In this document: positions 1 to 8,236 of the stretch, in pieces
Position numbering within the stretch: the first letter of the stretch is position 1
How the letters are laid out: every line of letters begins with the position of its first letter
From: Candidatus Rokuibacteriota bacterium
GTDB lineage: Bacteria > Methylomirabilota > Methylomirabilia > Rokubacteriales > CSP1-6
Direction: 5' to 3'
Assembly: GCA_003221435.1 (NCBI GenBank)
Contig: QHRS01000035.1
Coordinates: forward strand, 1 to 21,511
DNA: 21,511 nt
Program-made: the position numbers and the translations under genes
The notes under the pieces: model-generated
Database searches by the model: none
Told to the model about the DNA's origin: nothing
What the model saw: only the letters and a program-made list of their open reading frames with translations

Positions 1-1245
1 GTCGCCGCGGCGGTGACGGCGTGCGCAGGGTGGAAGTGCGGGTTCACACTGAGCGCCTCGTAGAGAAATCTCTGGGCCGTCACGCGGTCGCCGAGCCTGG
101 CGTAGATCATCCCGGCGTGGAACAGGATCTCGGCGTCGGGGGTGTGCTGGGCCAGCGCCTTCCGGATGGCGCTCCGCGCCTCCTCGTAGCGTCCGGCCTT
201 GCAATAAGACCAGGCGAGCGTGTCGAAGGCGTACACGGTCTTCCGCGTGCGTGAGGCGGCTTCGGCCTCCTGCGCGGCCTGGGCCACGTTCCGATCGTGG
301 TCGGCGTAGAACTTCGCCATCTGCAGATCGGTGCGCACGCCGGCGGCTCGGTTCAGCCGGTTGATCGTCTCCACCAGCGCGTACTGCTTCTCGGCCTCGT
401 CCGTCTGGCCAGTGACGGCATAGAGATCACCGAGGGCCACAACGGTCTCGAACTGCGGCACCACCGCGATGGCGCGCTTGTAGTGGTCGATGGCTGCCGC
501 GTAGTCCCCGCGGGAGGCTCTGAGGCGTGGCCTTGAGGGCTGCCTCCAGGACCTGCTCGGCGGGGAGGAGAGCGCCCTGACTCCACAGCAACAGCGCGAG
601 CTGGGCGCGGGCCCACGCGGTGTTCTCGGCGTAGGACCCGCCGGCGTTCACGGCCTTGTCCATCATCCAGACGGCCTTGCGCTGGTTCCCCGTGACCCAG
701 AGGACCTGGGCGCCGCGGCTATATGAGGAGAGGTCCGGGCGGAGGTCGAGCATCTTCTGGTAGTGCTTGAAGGCCAGGTCGTAGTCGCCCATCTCGAGGG
801 CGGCGTCGCCGAGCAGGCCGTGGGCGGGCTGGTAGGTGGGATCGACGGCCAACGCCTTCGTGGCCCACTCCACGCTCTGCTCAAACTCGTGGAGCGCGCC
901 CTGGACCCACGCCATCCCCGCCAGCGCTCCCGCGTACCGCGGGCCGACCCCGAGCGCCTTCTGGTAGGCCGCCTCGGCCCGGCGATAGTAGCCGGGGTCC
1001 GCGGTCTCGCGAGCCTTCTGCATGAAGGCGTCTCCGAGCGACGTCCAGGCCTCGGGGTCGGTCGCGGCGATGATCGTCCGCTGGGTCCCGCGGGCGATCG
1101 CCTCGTCGACCGCTGAGCGGCGGGCCGCCGGTGTCGCGGACTCGGCCGCCGCGACTCGGGTCGAGGAGCCCAGGTCCCCTGCGATCACGGCGAGCCCCAG
1201 CGCGACCATCGCGAGCCACGTCCGCGTGGAGCGGTTCTGGTTCAT
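1..1245 (-). CDS. Secreted TPR-repeat protein, frameshifted and cut by the left window edge
   Basis: Tetratricopeptide-repeat protein, probably exported to the periplasm as a scaffold; no partner can be named. The ATG at 1245 begins a signal peptide (basic start, hydrophobic WLAMVALGLAVIAG, likely cleavage after VAAA near residue 34). TPR helices follow, with typical A-x(3)-Y/F-x(2)-A-L-x(3)-P signatures such as AEAAYQKALGVGP and SVEWATKALAVDP. The frame from 1245 runs into nonsense after ALKATPQ (about base 520). TPR sequence resumes in another frame at 518 (ASRGDYAAAIDHYKRA) and stays open to base 1 (ending near NPHFHPAHAVTAAA). TPR spacing suggests about 12 residues are missing at the junction, so a deletion of roughly 35 bases fits better than a one-base error. 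The start lies 14 bases after the DUF4331 stop, so the two are probably co-transcribed. Family call is firm; function unknown. Confidence 0.85.
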
Positions 1246-1259
1246 GGCCCTCGAGAGGC

Positions 1260-2804
1260 CTAAGGATCTTTTCGGTTCAGCGTGCCCGAGTGCGGCGTTC
1301 CCGAGTACGGGAAGACCTGGTTGTAGACCTGATCGTTGGCGTTGACGTTGTCGCCGAGCACGGTCACGGGGGAATAGGTCGGGCCACTGGCCACCGCCGT
1401 CAGTCCGATGTCGCAGACGTCGTCACCCAGCCGCCGGCCGTTCGGCCAGCCGCTCGACTTGACGCGTCCGGAGCTGTCCGTCGTCGTGTCGCCGCCGATG
1501 AAGCCGAGGCGGTTGAACTCTGTTTGACCGGCCAGGGTGACCGGAGGCGTTGTGGTATCGACGCGGAGCACCTCGGGGATGAACACGGCCCTGAGGTCGG
1601 CGCGGCCGGACATGGCGAACGTGGTGCCGAAGACGGAGTTGAGCAGAGCGGCGATCTCTGGATTTTCGGCGTAGGTCGCGAAGGCGTCGTCCTCGGTCGG
1701 CGAGCTGCTATTCAAGTTGTCCTTGTCCTTCAGCGCGACGAACGCCTCGTTGAACAGCGGGTTGCCCATCCGGGCAACCTGGACGAATTCTCTCCCGTTG
1801 CGGACGCCACGATCGTCATCATCGTCATCATCATCGTCTTTCGCTTCGCGCGCACCCTTTCGGATGGTCACCTTCGGCCGGCTCGTCGACGCGTAGACGC
1901 CGACCCCCGTGGCCCGCCCGACCGAGGGGAGCGGTGTCGCGAGGTCACCGAACGCCGCGTTGTAGGGGAACGTGGTCAGCGAGTTGACCGGAATCTGGAT
2001 CGCGTAGGCCAGGACGTTGAAGCCCTTGAAGCCGTCGACACCGTTGCCGGTCTGGCCAAAGCCGTCTGGCCCGAGGAGGCGGGGGTCCAGCGAGTCGAAG
2101 ATGCCCGGGATGTCGCAGTAGAACCCATCCTCGCGCGGCCCCGCGAAGACCGCCTCGCCGGTACGCAGGCTGTGTACCGTCTGCTGCGTATACCTGTCGA
2201 GCGCGGCGAACGTGGCGGCGCCGGAGACGGCCATGCCCGAAACCGGGTCGTTGTACTTGGGCGTCGTCCGATTCCCGACGTTCGGTGGCGGCGTCAGGAG
2301 CCCTCTCCCGATGACCTTCGAGGAGTCGCCCCTGGTCTGCGTCACCGTGTAAGTCTGGGTGAAGTTGTGTCGGGCGTCGCCGACGTCGACGATGGGCCCC
2401 GGGCCGTAGGAGAGGACGGTGTTCAAGTTCTTGTAGGCCGAGCGGCTGGGGGTGACCCGCGAGAACCGGAAGTCGTACCGCAGGGTCGTCTTGCCGGTCG
2501 CCGGGTGGGTGATGTGGATGCTGTAGAGCGCGTCGTCGGCGAACCGGTCGTAAATGGCGCCGTCGCCCGGCTCGGAGAACGGCCGCACGTGGACGATGAC
2601 GTTGAGCACCTTCTGGGCGGGGTCGTTGTACTTCGTCCCGACGAAGGCGTAGACGTCGGTGAGGTTCGTCTGCGGGTCCTGCTTGCTGAGCGGGGCGTCG
2701 CTGTGGTTGGCCGCCCAGGCGTAGGGGGTGCTGCTGGCGAAAGTGAGGGCGACGAGGAACGAGGTGACCACGCGTGACCGCCTGTGCTTCCTGAGTGTTC
2801 TCAT
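1260..2804 (-). CDS. Secreted DUF4331 family protein
   Basis: Protein of 514 residues matching the DUF4331 family, whose function is not established. I chose the ATG at 2804 because AGGAGGA sits just upstream (about 2814-2820) and a clean signal peptide follows (RKHRRSR, then hydrophobic VVTSFLVALTFASS, cleavage near AWA-AN). The mature protein opens with HSDAP and NLTDVYAFVG, the family hallmark. Later parts include NVIVHVRPFSEPGD, GFYCDIPGIFDSLDP, NPLFNEAF and a C-terminal RLGDDVCDIGL segment typical of these proteins. A run of nine aspartates (bases about 1811-1838) lies in a predicted loop after KGAREAK. It is coded by GAT/GAC triplets and could bind cations or be a slippage-prone repeat. 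The frame stays open upstream to 3668, but that part is antisense-frame shadow of the UPF0182 gene. A TPR gene follows 14 bases downstream. Confidence 0.92.
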   Translation of the reverse strand: MRTLRKHRRSRVVTSFLVALTFASSTPYAWAANHSDAPLSKQDPQTNLTDVYAFVGTKYNDPAQKVLNVIVHVRPFSEPGDGAIYDRFADDALYSIHITHPATGKTTLRYDFRFSRVTPSRSAYKNLNTVLSYGPGPIVDVGDARHNFTQTYTVTQTRGDSSKVIGRGLLTPPPNVGNRTTPKYNDPVSGMAVSGAATFAALDRYTQQTVHSLRTGEAVFAGPREDGFYCDIPGIFDSLDPRLLGPDGFGQTGNGVDGFKGFNVLAYAIQIPVNSLTTFPYNAAFGDLATPLPSVGRATGVGVYASTSRPKVTIRKGAREAKDDDDDDDDDRGVRNGREFVQVARMGNPLFNEAFVALKDKDNLNSSSPTEDDAFATYAENPEIAALLNSVFGTTFAMSGRADLRAVFIPEVLRVDTTTPPVTLAGQTEFNRLGFIGGDTTTDSSGRVKSSGWPNGRRLGDDVCDIGLTAVASGPTYSPVTVLGDNVNANDQVYNQVFPYSGTPHSGTLNRKDP

Positions 2805-2986
2805 CCTGGTCTTTCCTCCTCTCCTTCTACTACGAGCGCTACGGGCCGCCCGGATTGCCCCTGCGGCGCCGAAACGCCGGAAGTCTAGCGGCCTGTCGCA
2901 GTAGCCGGCTTTGAGCGCCGGCTTTGCCGGCGCAACCGGTTTCTGGGGGAGGTTCGGAGGGGGCCGCCGAGGCCCCCTCCGATGAT
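2805..2986. other. Intergenic region between UPF0182 and DUF4331 genes
   Basis: This 182-base gap holds the leader and strong ribosome binding site of the DUF4331 gene (about 2811-2820), a short GC-rich hairpin near 2859-2880, and one copy of the double-hairpin repeat (2911-2982) directly against the UPF0182 stop. I see no convincing sigma-70 or sigma-54 promoter. The hairpins could end or weaken transcription from the UPF0182 gene, but neither is followed by a T run in the minus direction. Confidence 0.6.
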
Positions 2987-2994
2987 CTAGCGGC
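2884..2994. repeat. 9-bp direct repeats flanking repeat copy 1
   Basis: TCTAGCGGC occurs at 2884-2892 and again at 2986-2994, on either side of repeat copy 1. The right copy overlaps the UPF0182 stop codon. The arrangement resembles a target-site duplication, but a 9-base match at this distance could also be chance. Confidence 0.5.
2911..2982 (+). repeat. Double-hairpin repeat, copy 1 (reference orientation)
   Basis: Two palindromes joined by a conserved linker. Hairpin 1 is GCGCCGGC (2915-2922), loop TTT, GCCGGCGC (2926-2933). The linker contains TGGGGGAGGT. Hairpin 2 is TCGGAGGGGGCC (2954-2965), loop GCCGA, GGCCCCCTCCGA (2971-2982), a perfect 12-bp stem. The same order of blocks occurs at 13760-13830, 17591-17657 and 17443-17510, all in the opposite orientation. 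This copy ends four bases before the UPF0182 stop codon. No coding role is evident here. The structure is seen directly; REP-like or mobile nature is inference. Confidence 0.85.
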
Positions 2995-5689
2995 GGAGGG
3001 CGCGGAGGGCGTCCTCGAGGCGCTTCTGCTCGGCGCCGTACGCGGCCCAGTCGCCGCGGCGCAGCGCGTCCTGGGCGTGCGTCCACGCGTCCCACGCGCG
3101 CTGGACGGCTGCCGCATCCACGCGGCCGGCCGGCGCCGCCGGCCCAGCCTCGGGCGCACGCGGAGCGGTCTCCAGGCGGCCGCCGAAGATCCGGTTGAGC
3201 GACTGCTCGAGTGTCGGCTCCATGGCGATGCTGTTGCCGTAGGCGACGATCACGCGCCGCAGCTCCGGCAGCGCGCCCCGCTCGGACGCCGCGAGGTAGA
3301 GCGGCTGGACGTAGATCAGGGACTGATCGATCGGAATTGCGAGCAGCGCGCCGCGGATGACGGTCGAGCCGCGCTGGTTCCACAGCGAGAGCTGCTGGGA
3401 GATGACGGGGTCCTGGTCGATACGCGCGTCGATCTGCCGCGGCCCGTACACGAGCTTCTGCTTGGGGAAGTTGTAGACGATGAGCCGGCCGTAGTTGGGC
3501 GGATCCGAGCGGGCGGCGAGCCACGCGATCATGTTGTCGCGCCGGCTCGGGTTGAACAGGCTCAGCAGCATGAACTCTTCGCGCCGCTCGCCGGGCAGCC
3601 GCATGATCGTGTAGTACGGCTCCATCTCGACCTCTCGCCCCTCGACGACCCGGCCGGGCGCCGCCCACAGATCCTCCTTGTTGTAGAAGACCTGGGGGTC
3701 CTGCATGTGGTACGTCGCGTACTTGCGCGCCTGGATCGTGAAGAAATCCTCGGGATACCGGAGATGCCGCCGGAGGTCCGCCGGCATCTGGTCGAGCGGC
3801 CGGAGCAGCCCGGGGAACGCCTTCGCGTACGTCCGCACGATCGGATCGCTCTGGTCGGCGAGGTAGTAGGTGACGGTGCCGTCATAGGCGTCGACCGTGA
3901 CCTTGACGGAGTTCCGAATGTAGTTGCCCATCCCGCGCACCGGGTCCGAGTACGGGTAGCGGTCCGTGGTCGTGTACCCGTCGACCATCCACACGAGCCG
4001 CCCGTCGTCGGTGACCACCAGGTACGGGTCGCGGTCGAACTCGAAGAACGGCGCGATCTCCCGGATCCGCTCGGCCACCTTCCGGTAGATCATGATCCGG
4101 CTCGTGGGGGTCAGGTCGTTCGAGAGCAGAATCTTGATCTCGCCGAAGCGCACCACGAACGCGAGCTTCCGGAGCCACGAGGAGACCGCGATGCCGCCGC
4201 GCCCGGTGTACGTCGCGTACACGTTCTGGTCGCCCGACGGGTAGTCGAGCTCCTGCGAGCGCGTCAGGACAAAGGCGTACGCGTTGGAGATCTCGCCGTA
4301 GTAGATCTCCGGGCGGGTGATCTTCGGGAAGTTCCGCGTCGAGCGCGGCGGGATGTCCTTGACGAAGAACTCCGGCAGGCCCTCGGGGCTGATCCGGTTC
4401 ACGGGGCCGACGACGATGCCGTAGCCGTGGGTGTACGTCAGGTGCTCGTTGATCCAGATCCGGCTCGGGAGGTGCTGGTAGGACAGCTCCCGGGGCGAGA
4501 GCATCACCTGCCGGTATTCGGCGTCGACCGTGTACCGGTCGTTGTCGACGTCGACGTACTTGTAGTACGTCCGGATCTCCTGGAGCTGGCCGTACGTGCG
4601 GAGGAGCGGCCGGTAGTCCCAGAGCCGGATGTTCTTCACGGTGGCGGCGTTCCGCTCGAGCGCGCGCGCGTCGAGGTTCTCGTCGACGGGAAAATCCTGC
4701 TCGACGATCCGATCGAGGCCGTACGCTTGCCGCGTCATCCGGATGTTGCGCTCGATGAACGGCCGCTCGGCCACCAGCTCGTTCGGCGTCACGCTGAAGC
4801 GCTGCAGCAGGGCCGGATAGACGCCGAGCCCGACGATCCACACGACGGCGAGCGCGATGACGCTGCCGGCGACGATGCGGAGCCCCGGGCGTGAGATCTG
4901 CACGACGCACGCGGCCGCGCAGAGGAGCGCAAGCACCGCGAGCGCGCCGAGCGCGGGCAGCGAGGCGTAGATGTCCGTGTACGCCGCACCAAAGACGATG
5001 CCCCGCGGGGAGAACACCAGCTCGAAGCGATCGAGCCAGAATCCCACGGCCTTCAGCACGAGCAGCGCCGCGCCGAGCGCGAGGAGGTGGGTCCGCGCGC
5101 CCTGCGCGAGGCGCGGGCCGCGATTGGTGAGCACCAGGCTTCGCTGCAGCACGTAGAGGACCAGGGTCAGCACGAGCGTCGCGGCGGCGAGCGTGATGGC
5201 CCAGCCGTGGAGCAGCCGCCAGAACGGCAGGCTGAAGACGAAGAACGCCAGGTCGCGCCCGAAGAGCGGATCCGTCGTCCCGAACGGGACCTGGTTCCGA
5301 TAGGCGAGGACGGTCTCCCAGTTGCCGCTGGCCCGCATCCCGGAGACGAACGCGACGAACAGGAGGAAGAGCGGCAGCGCGCGGCGGATGAGCGGCTCGA
5401 TGATGACGCGGCTCGGCAACCCGAGCTGGTCCTCCAGCTCCCACAGCACGTCGGGCGGCGCCGTCCGCGCCGCGAACGTCAGGTTGGCGTAGAGGACGAG
5501 GAAGACGGCCGCGCCCAGACCGATGACGAGGTAGCCGCGCAGCGACAGGATCGAGAGGAAGACCTGCGCGTACCCGACCTCCTGGAACCAGAGCCAGTCG
5601 GTATAGAGCGGGATCGCGGGCGCAAGGAGCCCGATGACCAGGAAGGCGATGAACAGCCAGACAACGGGCTGTGGGACGTTGTTCGCCAT
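2987..5689 (-). CDS. UPF0182 family integral membrane protein
   Basis: Protein of 900 residues, the usual length for the UPF0182 (COG1615) family, whose molecular function is unknown. The first 300 residues carry about seven hydrophobic segments (roughly 8-28, 50-72, 103-120, 155-190, 200-220, 240-265 and 273-295). Early residues PLYTDWLWFQEVGY match the conserved family start. A long soluble, probably extracytoplasmic domain follows with family-like blocks: NIRMTRQAYGLD, the LRTYGQLQEIRTYYKYVDVD region, and RNSVKVTVDAYDGTVTYY. The C-terminal 60 residues are rich in Ala, Pro and Arg and look disordered. The ATG at 5689 lies 31 bases after the ahcY stop with a weak ribosome binding site, so it is probably the distal gene of the metK-ahcY unit. 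Its TAG stop nearly touches repeat copy 1. Confidence 0.95.
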   Translation of the reverse strand: MANNVPQPVVWLFIAFLVIGLLAPAIPLYTDWLWFQEVGYAQVFLSILSLRGYLVIGLGAAVFLVLYANLTFAARTAPPDVLWELEDQLGLPSRVIIEPLIRRALPLFLLFVAFVSGMRASGNWETVLAYRNQVPFGTTDPLFGRDLAFFVFSLPFWRLLHGWAITLAAATLVLTLVLYVLQRSLVLTNRGPRLAQGARTHLLALGAALLVLKAVGFWLDRFELVFSPRGIVFGAAYTDIYASLPALGALAVLALLCAAACVVQISRPGLRIVAGSVIALAVVWIVGLGVYPALLQRFSVTPNELVAERPFIERNIRMTRQAYGLDRIVEQDFPVDENLDARALERNAATVKNIRLWDYRPLLRTYGQLQEIRTYYKYVDVDNDRYTVDAEYRQVMLSPRELSYQHLPSRIWINEHLTYTHGYGIVVGPVNRISPEGLPEFFVKDIPPRSTRNFPKITRPEIYYGEISNAYAFVLTRSQELDYPSGDQNVYATYTGRGGIAVSSWLRKLAFVVRFGEIKILLSNDLTPTSRIMIYRKVAERIREIAPFFEFDRDPYLVVTDDGRLVWMVDGYTTTDRYPYSDPVRGMGNYIRNSVKVTVDAYDGTVTYYLADQSDPIVRTYAKAFPGLLRPLDQMPADLRRHLRYPEDFFTIQARKYATYHMQDPQVFYNKEDLWAAPGRVVEGREVEMEPYYTIMRLPGERREEFMLLSLFNPSRRDNMIAWLAARSDPPNYGRLIVYNFPKQKLVYGPRQIDARIDQDPVISQQLSLWNQRGSTVIRGALLAIPIDQSLIYVQPLYLAASERGALPELRRVIVAYGNSIAMEPTLEQSLNRIFGGRLETAPRAPEAGPAAPAGRVDAAAVQRAWDAWTHAQDALRRGDWAAYGAEQKRLEDALRALRR

Positions 5690-5720
5690 GACGTGTCCCG
5701 GAGGCCGGCCAGGAGGCGGT

Positions 5721-6980
5721 CTACGTCCCGTGCGTCCAGGACGCCAGGTACGATTCCTGCTCGGGCGTCAGATCGTCCACCTGAATGTCCATGGAGGCGA
5801 GCTTCAGGCGGGCGATCTCTCGGTCGATCTCACGCGGGACGACGTAGACCTTCTTCTCGAGGGTCCGGCCGTGCTTCACGATGTACTCGGCCGACAGCGC
5901 CTGGTTGGCGAAGCTCATGTCCATGACGGCGGCCGGATGGCCTTCGGCTGCCGCCAGGTTGATCAGGCGCCCTTCGCCGAGCACGTACACCCGGCGCCCG
6001 CCGCCGAGGACGAATTCCTCGACGAAGGGCCGCACGGGCCGGCGCGACGTCGCGAGCGCCGCGAGCGCGTCGAGGTCGATCTCGACGTTGAAATGGCCGG
6101 CGTTGGCGAGGATCGCGCCGTCCTTCATCCGCGCGAAGTGCTCCGTGCGGATCACCGACTTGTTCCCCGTGACCGTGACGAACACGTCGCCCGCCTCGGC
6201 CGCCCGGGCCATCGGCATCACGTGGTGTCCGTCCATCACCGCCTCGAGCGCCCGCATCGGGTCGACCTCGGTCACGATGACCTGGGCGCCCATGCCGTCG
6301 GCCCGCGTCGCCACGCCTCGGCCGCACATGCCGTAGCCGCAGACGACGACGGTCTTGCCGGCCAGCAGCAGGTTGGTCGCGCGCAGGATGCCGTCGATCG
6401 TGGACTGCCCGGTGCCGTAGCGGTTGTCGAAGAGGTGCTTCGTGTCGGCGTCGTTGACCGCGATCACGGGGAAGCCGAGCACCCGGCCCTTCTCCATCGC
6501 GCGCAGCCGGACCACGCCGGTCGTCGTTTCCTCGGTGCCGCCGATGACGTCCGGAAGCAGGTCCTTCCGGGCCCCGTGCAGCTGGGAGATCAGGTCCGCG
6601 CCGTCGTCCATCGTCACGTGCGGTCGCGTCGCGAGGACCGATTCGATGTGCCGGTAGTATCGGGCGTTGTCCTCCCCCTTGTGCGCGAAGGTCGAGATGT
6701 CGTACTCGCGGACCAGCGCCGCCGCGGCGTCGTCCTGGGTGGAGAGCGGATTCGAGGCACAGAGCGCGATCTCGGCCCCCCCCGCCTTGAGCGTCAGCAT
6801 GAGCACCGCCGTCTCCGTCGTGACGTGGAGGCAGGCGCCGAGCCGCGTCCCCTTGAGCGGCTGTTCCTTCGCGAATCGCTCTCGGACCTGGCGGAGCACC
6901 GGCATCGATTGCTCGGCCCACTCGATGCGGAGTCGCCCGGCGCCAGACAGCGACAGATCCTTCACGTCGTGCGCAACCAT
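5721..6980 (-). CDS. ahcY: Adenosylhomocysteinase (S-adenosyl-L-homocysteine hydrolase)
   Basis: Cytosolic enzyme that splits S-adenosylhomocysteine into adenosine and homocysteine, clearing the inhibitor left by SAM-dependent methylation. Protein of 419 residues, close to the shorter bacterial/archaeal class. Visible motifs: CLHVTTETAVL (50-60, substrate His52), ASNPLSTQDD (75-84), GGTEETTTG (147-155), the active-site stretch NDADTKHLFDN with Lys181 and Asp185, the NAD-binding loop GYGMCGRG (215-222), and NAGHFNVE (293-300). I chose the ATG at 6980 because homology starts right after it and AAGGGA lies about 10 bases upstream. The frame is open to 7022 but the extra residues do not look conserved. 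It follows metK by 82 bases, a gap holding a strong hairpin. Confidence 0.97.
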   Translation of the reverse strand: MVAHDVKDLSLSGAGRLRIEWAEQSMPVLRQVRERFAKEQPLKGTRLGACLHVTTETAVLMLTLKAGGAEIALCASNPLSTQDDAAAALVREYDISTFAHKGEDNARYYRHIESVLATRPHVTMDDGADLISQLHGARKDLLPDVIGGTEETTTGVVRLRAMEKGRVLGFPVIAVNDADTKHLFDNRYGTGQSTIDGILRATNLLLAGKTVVVCGYGMCGRGVATRADGMGAQVIVTEVDPMRALEAVMDGHHVMPMARAAEAGDVFVTVTGNKSVIRTEHFARMKDGAILANAGHFNVEIDLDALAALATSRRPVRPFVEEFVLGGGRRVYVLGEGRLINLAAAEGHPAAVMDMSFANQALSAEYIVKHGRTLEKKVYVVPREIDREIARLKLASMDIQVDDLTPEQESYLASWTHGT

Positions 6981-7021
6981 TCCGTCTGTTCCCTTCGTCA
7001 GGCGCCCCGTGGGAGGCCACA

Positions 7022-7044
7022 ACCCCGGCGGGACTCGCCGGGGT
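7022..7044 (-). promoter_or_regulatory. Strong hairpin between metK and ahcY
   Basis: A perfect 9-bp stem with a 5-base loop (ACCCCGGCG, GGACT, CGCCGGGGT on the + strand) lies in the 82-base gap, 18 bases after the metK stop. No T run follows in the minus direction, so it is not a classical intrinsic terminator. It may be a processing or stabilising hairpin, or a Rho-independent attenuator of unusual form. I do not see the conserved core of the SAH riboswitch often found before ahcY. Confidence 0.55.
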
Positions 7045-7062
7045 CAGGCGGAGACGTGTCGG

Positions 7063-8180
7063 TCAAATACCGGCGTCGTCGCGCAGGTCTTTGACGCGGT
7101 CGATCCGCTCCCAGGTGAACTCCGGCTCGTTTCGGCCGAAGTGTCCGTACGCAGCGGTCTTCTTGTAGATCGGGCGGCGGAGGTTCAGGTACTTGATGAT
7201 TCCGACAGGCGTGAAGTCGAAGTGCCGCCGCACCAGCTCTTGGTCTCCACCATGATCGACACGGGATCGGCGACGCCGATGGCGTAGGCGACCTGGACCA
7301 TTGCCCGCTCGGCCAGCCCCGCCCCGACGATGTTCTTCGCCACGTGCCGGGCCATGTAGCACGCTGACCGGTCGACCTTCGTCGGGTCCTTGCCCGAGAA
7401 CGCGCCGCCCCCGTGCGGGCACGCGCCCCCGTACGTATCGACGATGATCTTGCGCCCGGTCAGCCCGGTGTCCCCCATCGGGCCACCCGTGACGAACCGG
7501 CCCGTGGGGTTGACGTGGAAGACGGCGCGCTTGCGGTCGAGCAGATGCGCCGGAATCGTCGGCAGGATGACCTCCTCGATGATGTCCGTGCGTATCTTCG
7601 AGCTCTCGACGTCCGGCGAGTGCTGGGTCGAGATGACCACGGTCTCCACCGACACCGGCTGACCGTCGACGTATCGGACCGACACCTGGCTCTTGCCGTC
7701 CGGCCGCAGGTAGTCGAGCCGTCCGGCCTTCCGGAGCGTCGCGAGCTTCTGCACGAGCCGGTGCGCCAGCATGATCGGCAGCGGCATCAGCTCCTCGGTC
7801 TCCCGGCACGCGTAGCCGAACATCAGACCCTGGTCGCCCGCGCCGAGATTGTCGACGCCCATGGCGATGTCCGGCGACTGTTCGTCGATCGCGGTGATGA
7901 CGCCGCAGGTTTCGTAGTCGAAGCCGTACTTCGCCCGAGTGTAGCCGACAGCCTTGACGGTCTCACGCGCGATGCGCGGGATGTCGACGTAGCACGAGGT
8001 CGTGATCTCGCCACCCACGACGATGAGGCCCGTGGTCAGCAGCGTCTCGCACGCCACACGGCCCACGGGGTCCTGCGCGATGATCGCGTCCAGCACGGCG
8101 TCGGAGATCTGGTCGGCCATCTTGTCGGGATGGCCTTCGGTCACCGACTCCGACGTGAAGATGTACTCGTCCCGGACCAT
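7063..8180 (-). CDS. metK: S-adenosylmethionine synthetase, frameshifted by a short internal deletion
   Basis: Makes S-adenosylmethionine from methionine and ATP in the cytosol. The ATG at 8180 follows a good ribosome binding site (GAGGAGGG). Motifs: ESVTEGHPDKMADQISDAVL (N-terminal methionine/ATP site), GAGDQGLMFGYA, and the GGAFSGKDPTKVDRSACY loop with catalytic residues. The first frame is intact for 313 residues to PVSIMVET. It then shifts at about 7240, and the correct C-terminus (ELVRRHFDFTPVGII... KTAAYGHFGRNEPEFTWE, ending at 7063) continues in another frame. Against the E. coli pattern VETFGTEKVPSEQL, about 12 residues are missing with two stray bases left. A lost segment of about 34 bases would restore 383 residues, the normal length. 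Since metK is usually essential, this is either an assembly or consensus error or a truly dead copy. Upstream is the PGI/PMI gene, 56 bases away. Confidence 0.95.
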
Positions 8181-8236
8181 GTTCCCTCCTCGTACGCGAA
8201 GTGACGGTTCACTGTAACACGGCGCCGTCGGCCGTC

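Noticed and set aside
2924..4894. Long + strand open frame opposite the UPF0182 gene (656 codons), and similar ones at 1131-2777, 5634-7094 and 18543-20249
   Set aside because: They lie opposite clearly conserved minus-strand genes, are rich in Arg, Val, Asp and Gly as expected for antisense frames in GC-rich DNA, and show no recognisable domains.
6981..7022. Longer ahcY start at 7022
   Set aside because: The added 14 residues lie in the hairpin-bearing leader and do not resemble AhcY; the ATG at 6980 has a better-placed ribosome binding site.
8181..8236. SAM riboswitch before metK
   Set aside because: The gap is only 56 bases and holds just a ribosome binding site and a short ACGGCGCCGT palindrome, too little for a known SAM riboswitch.
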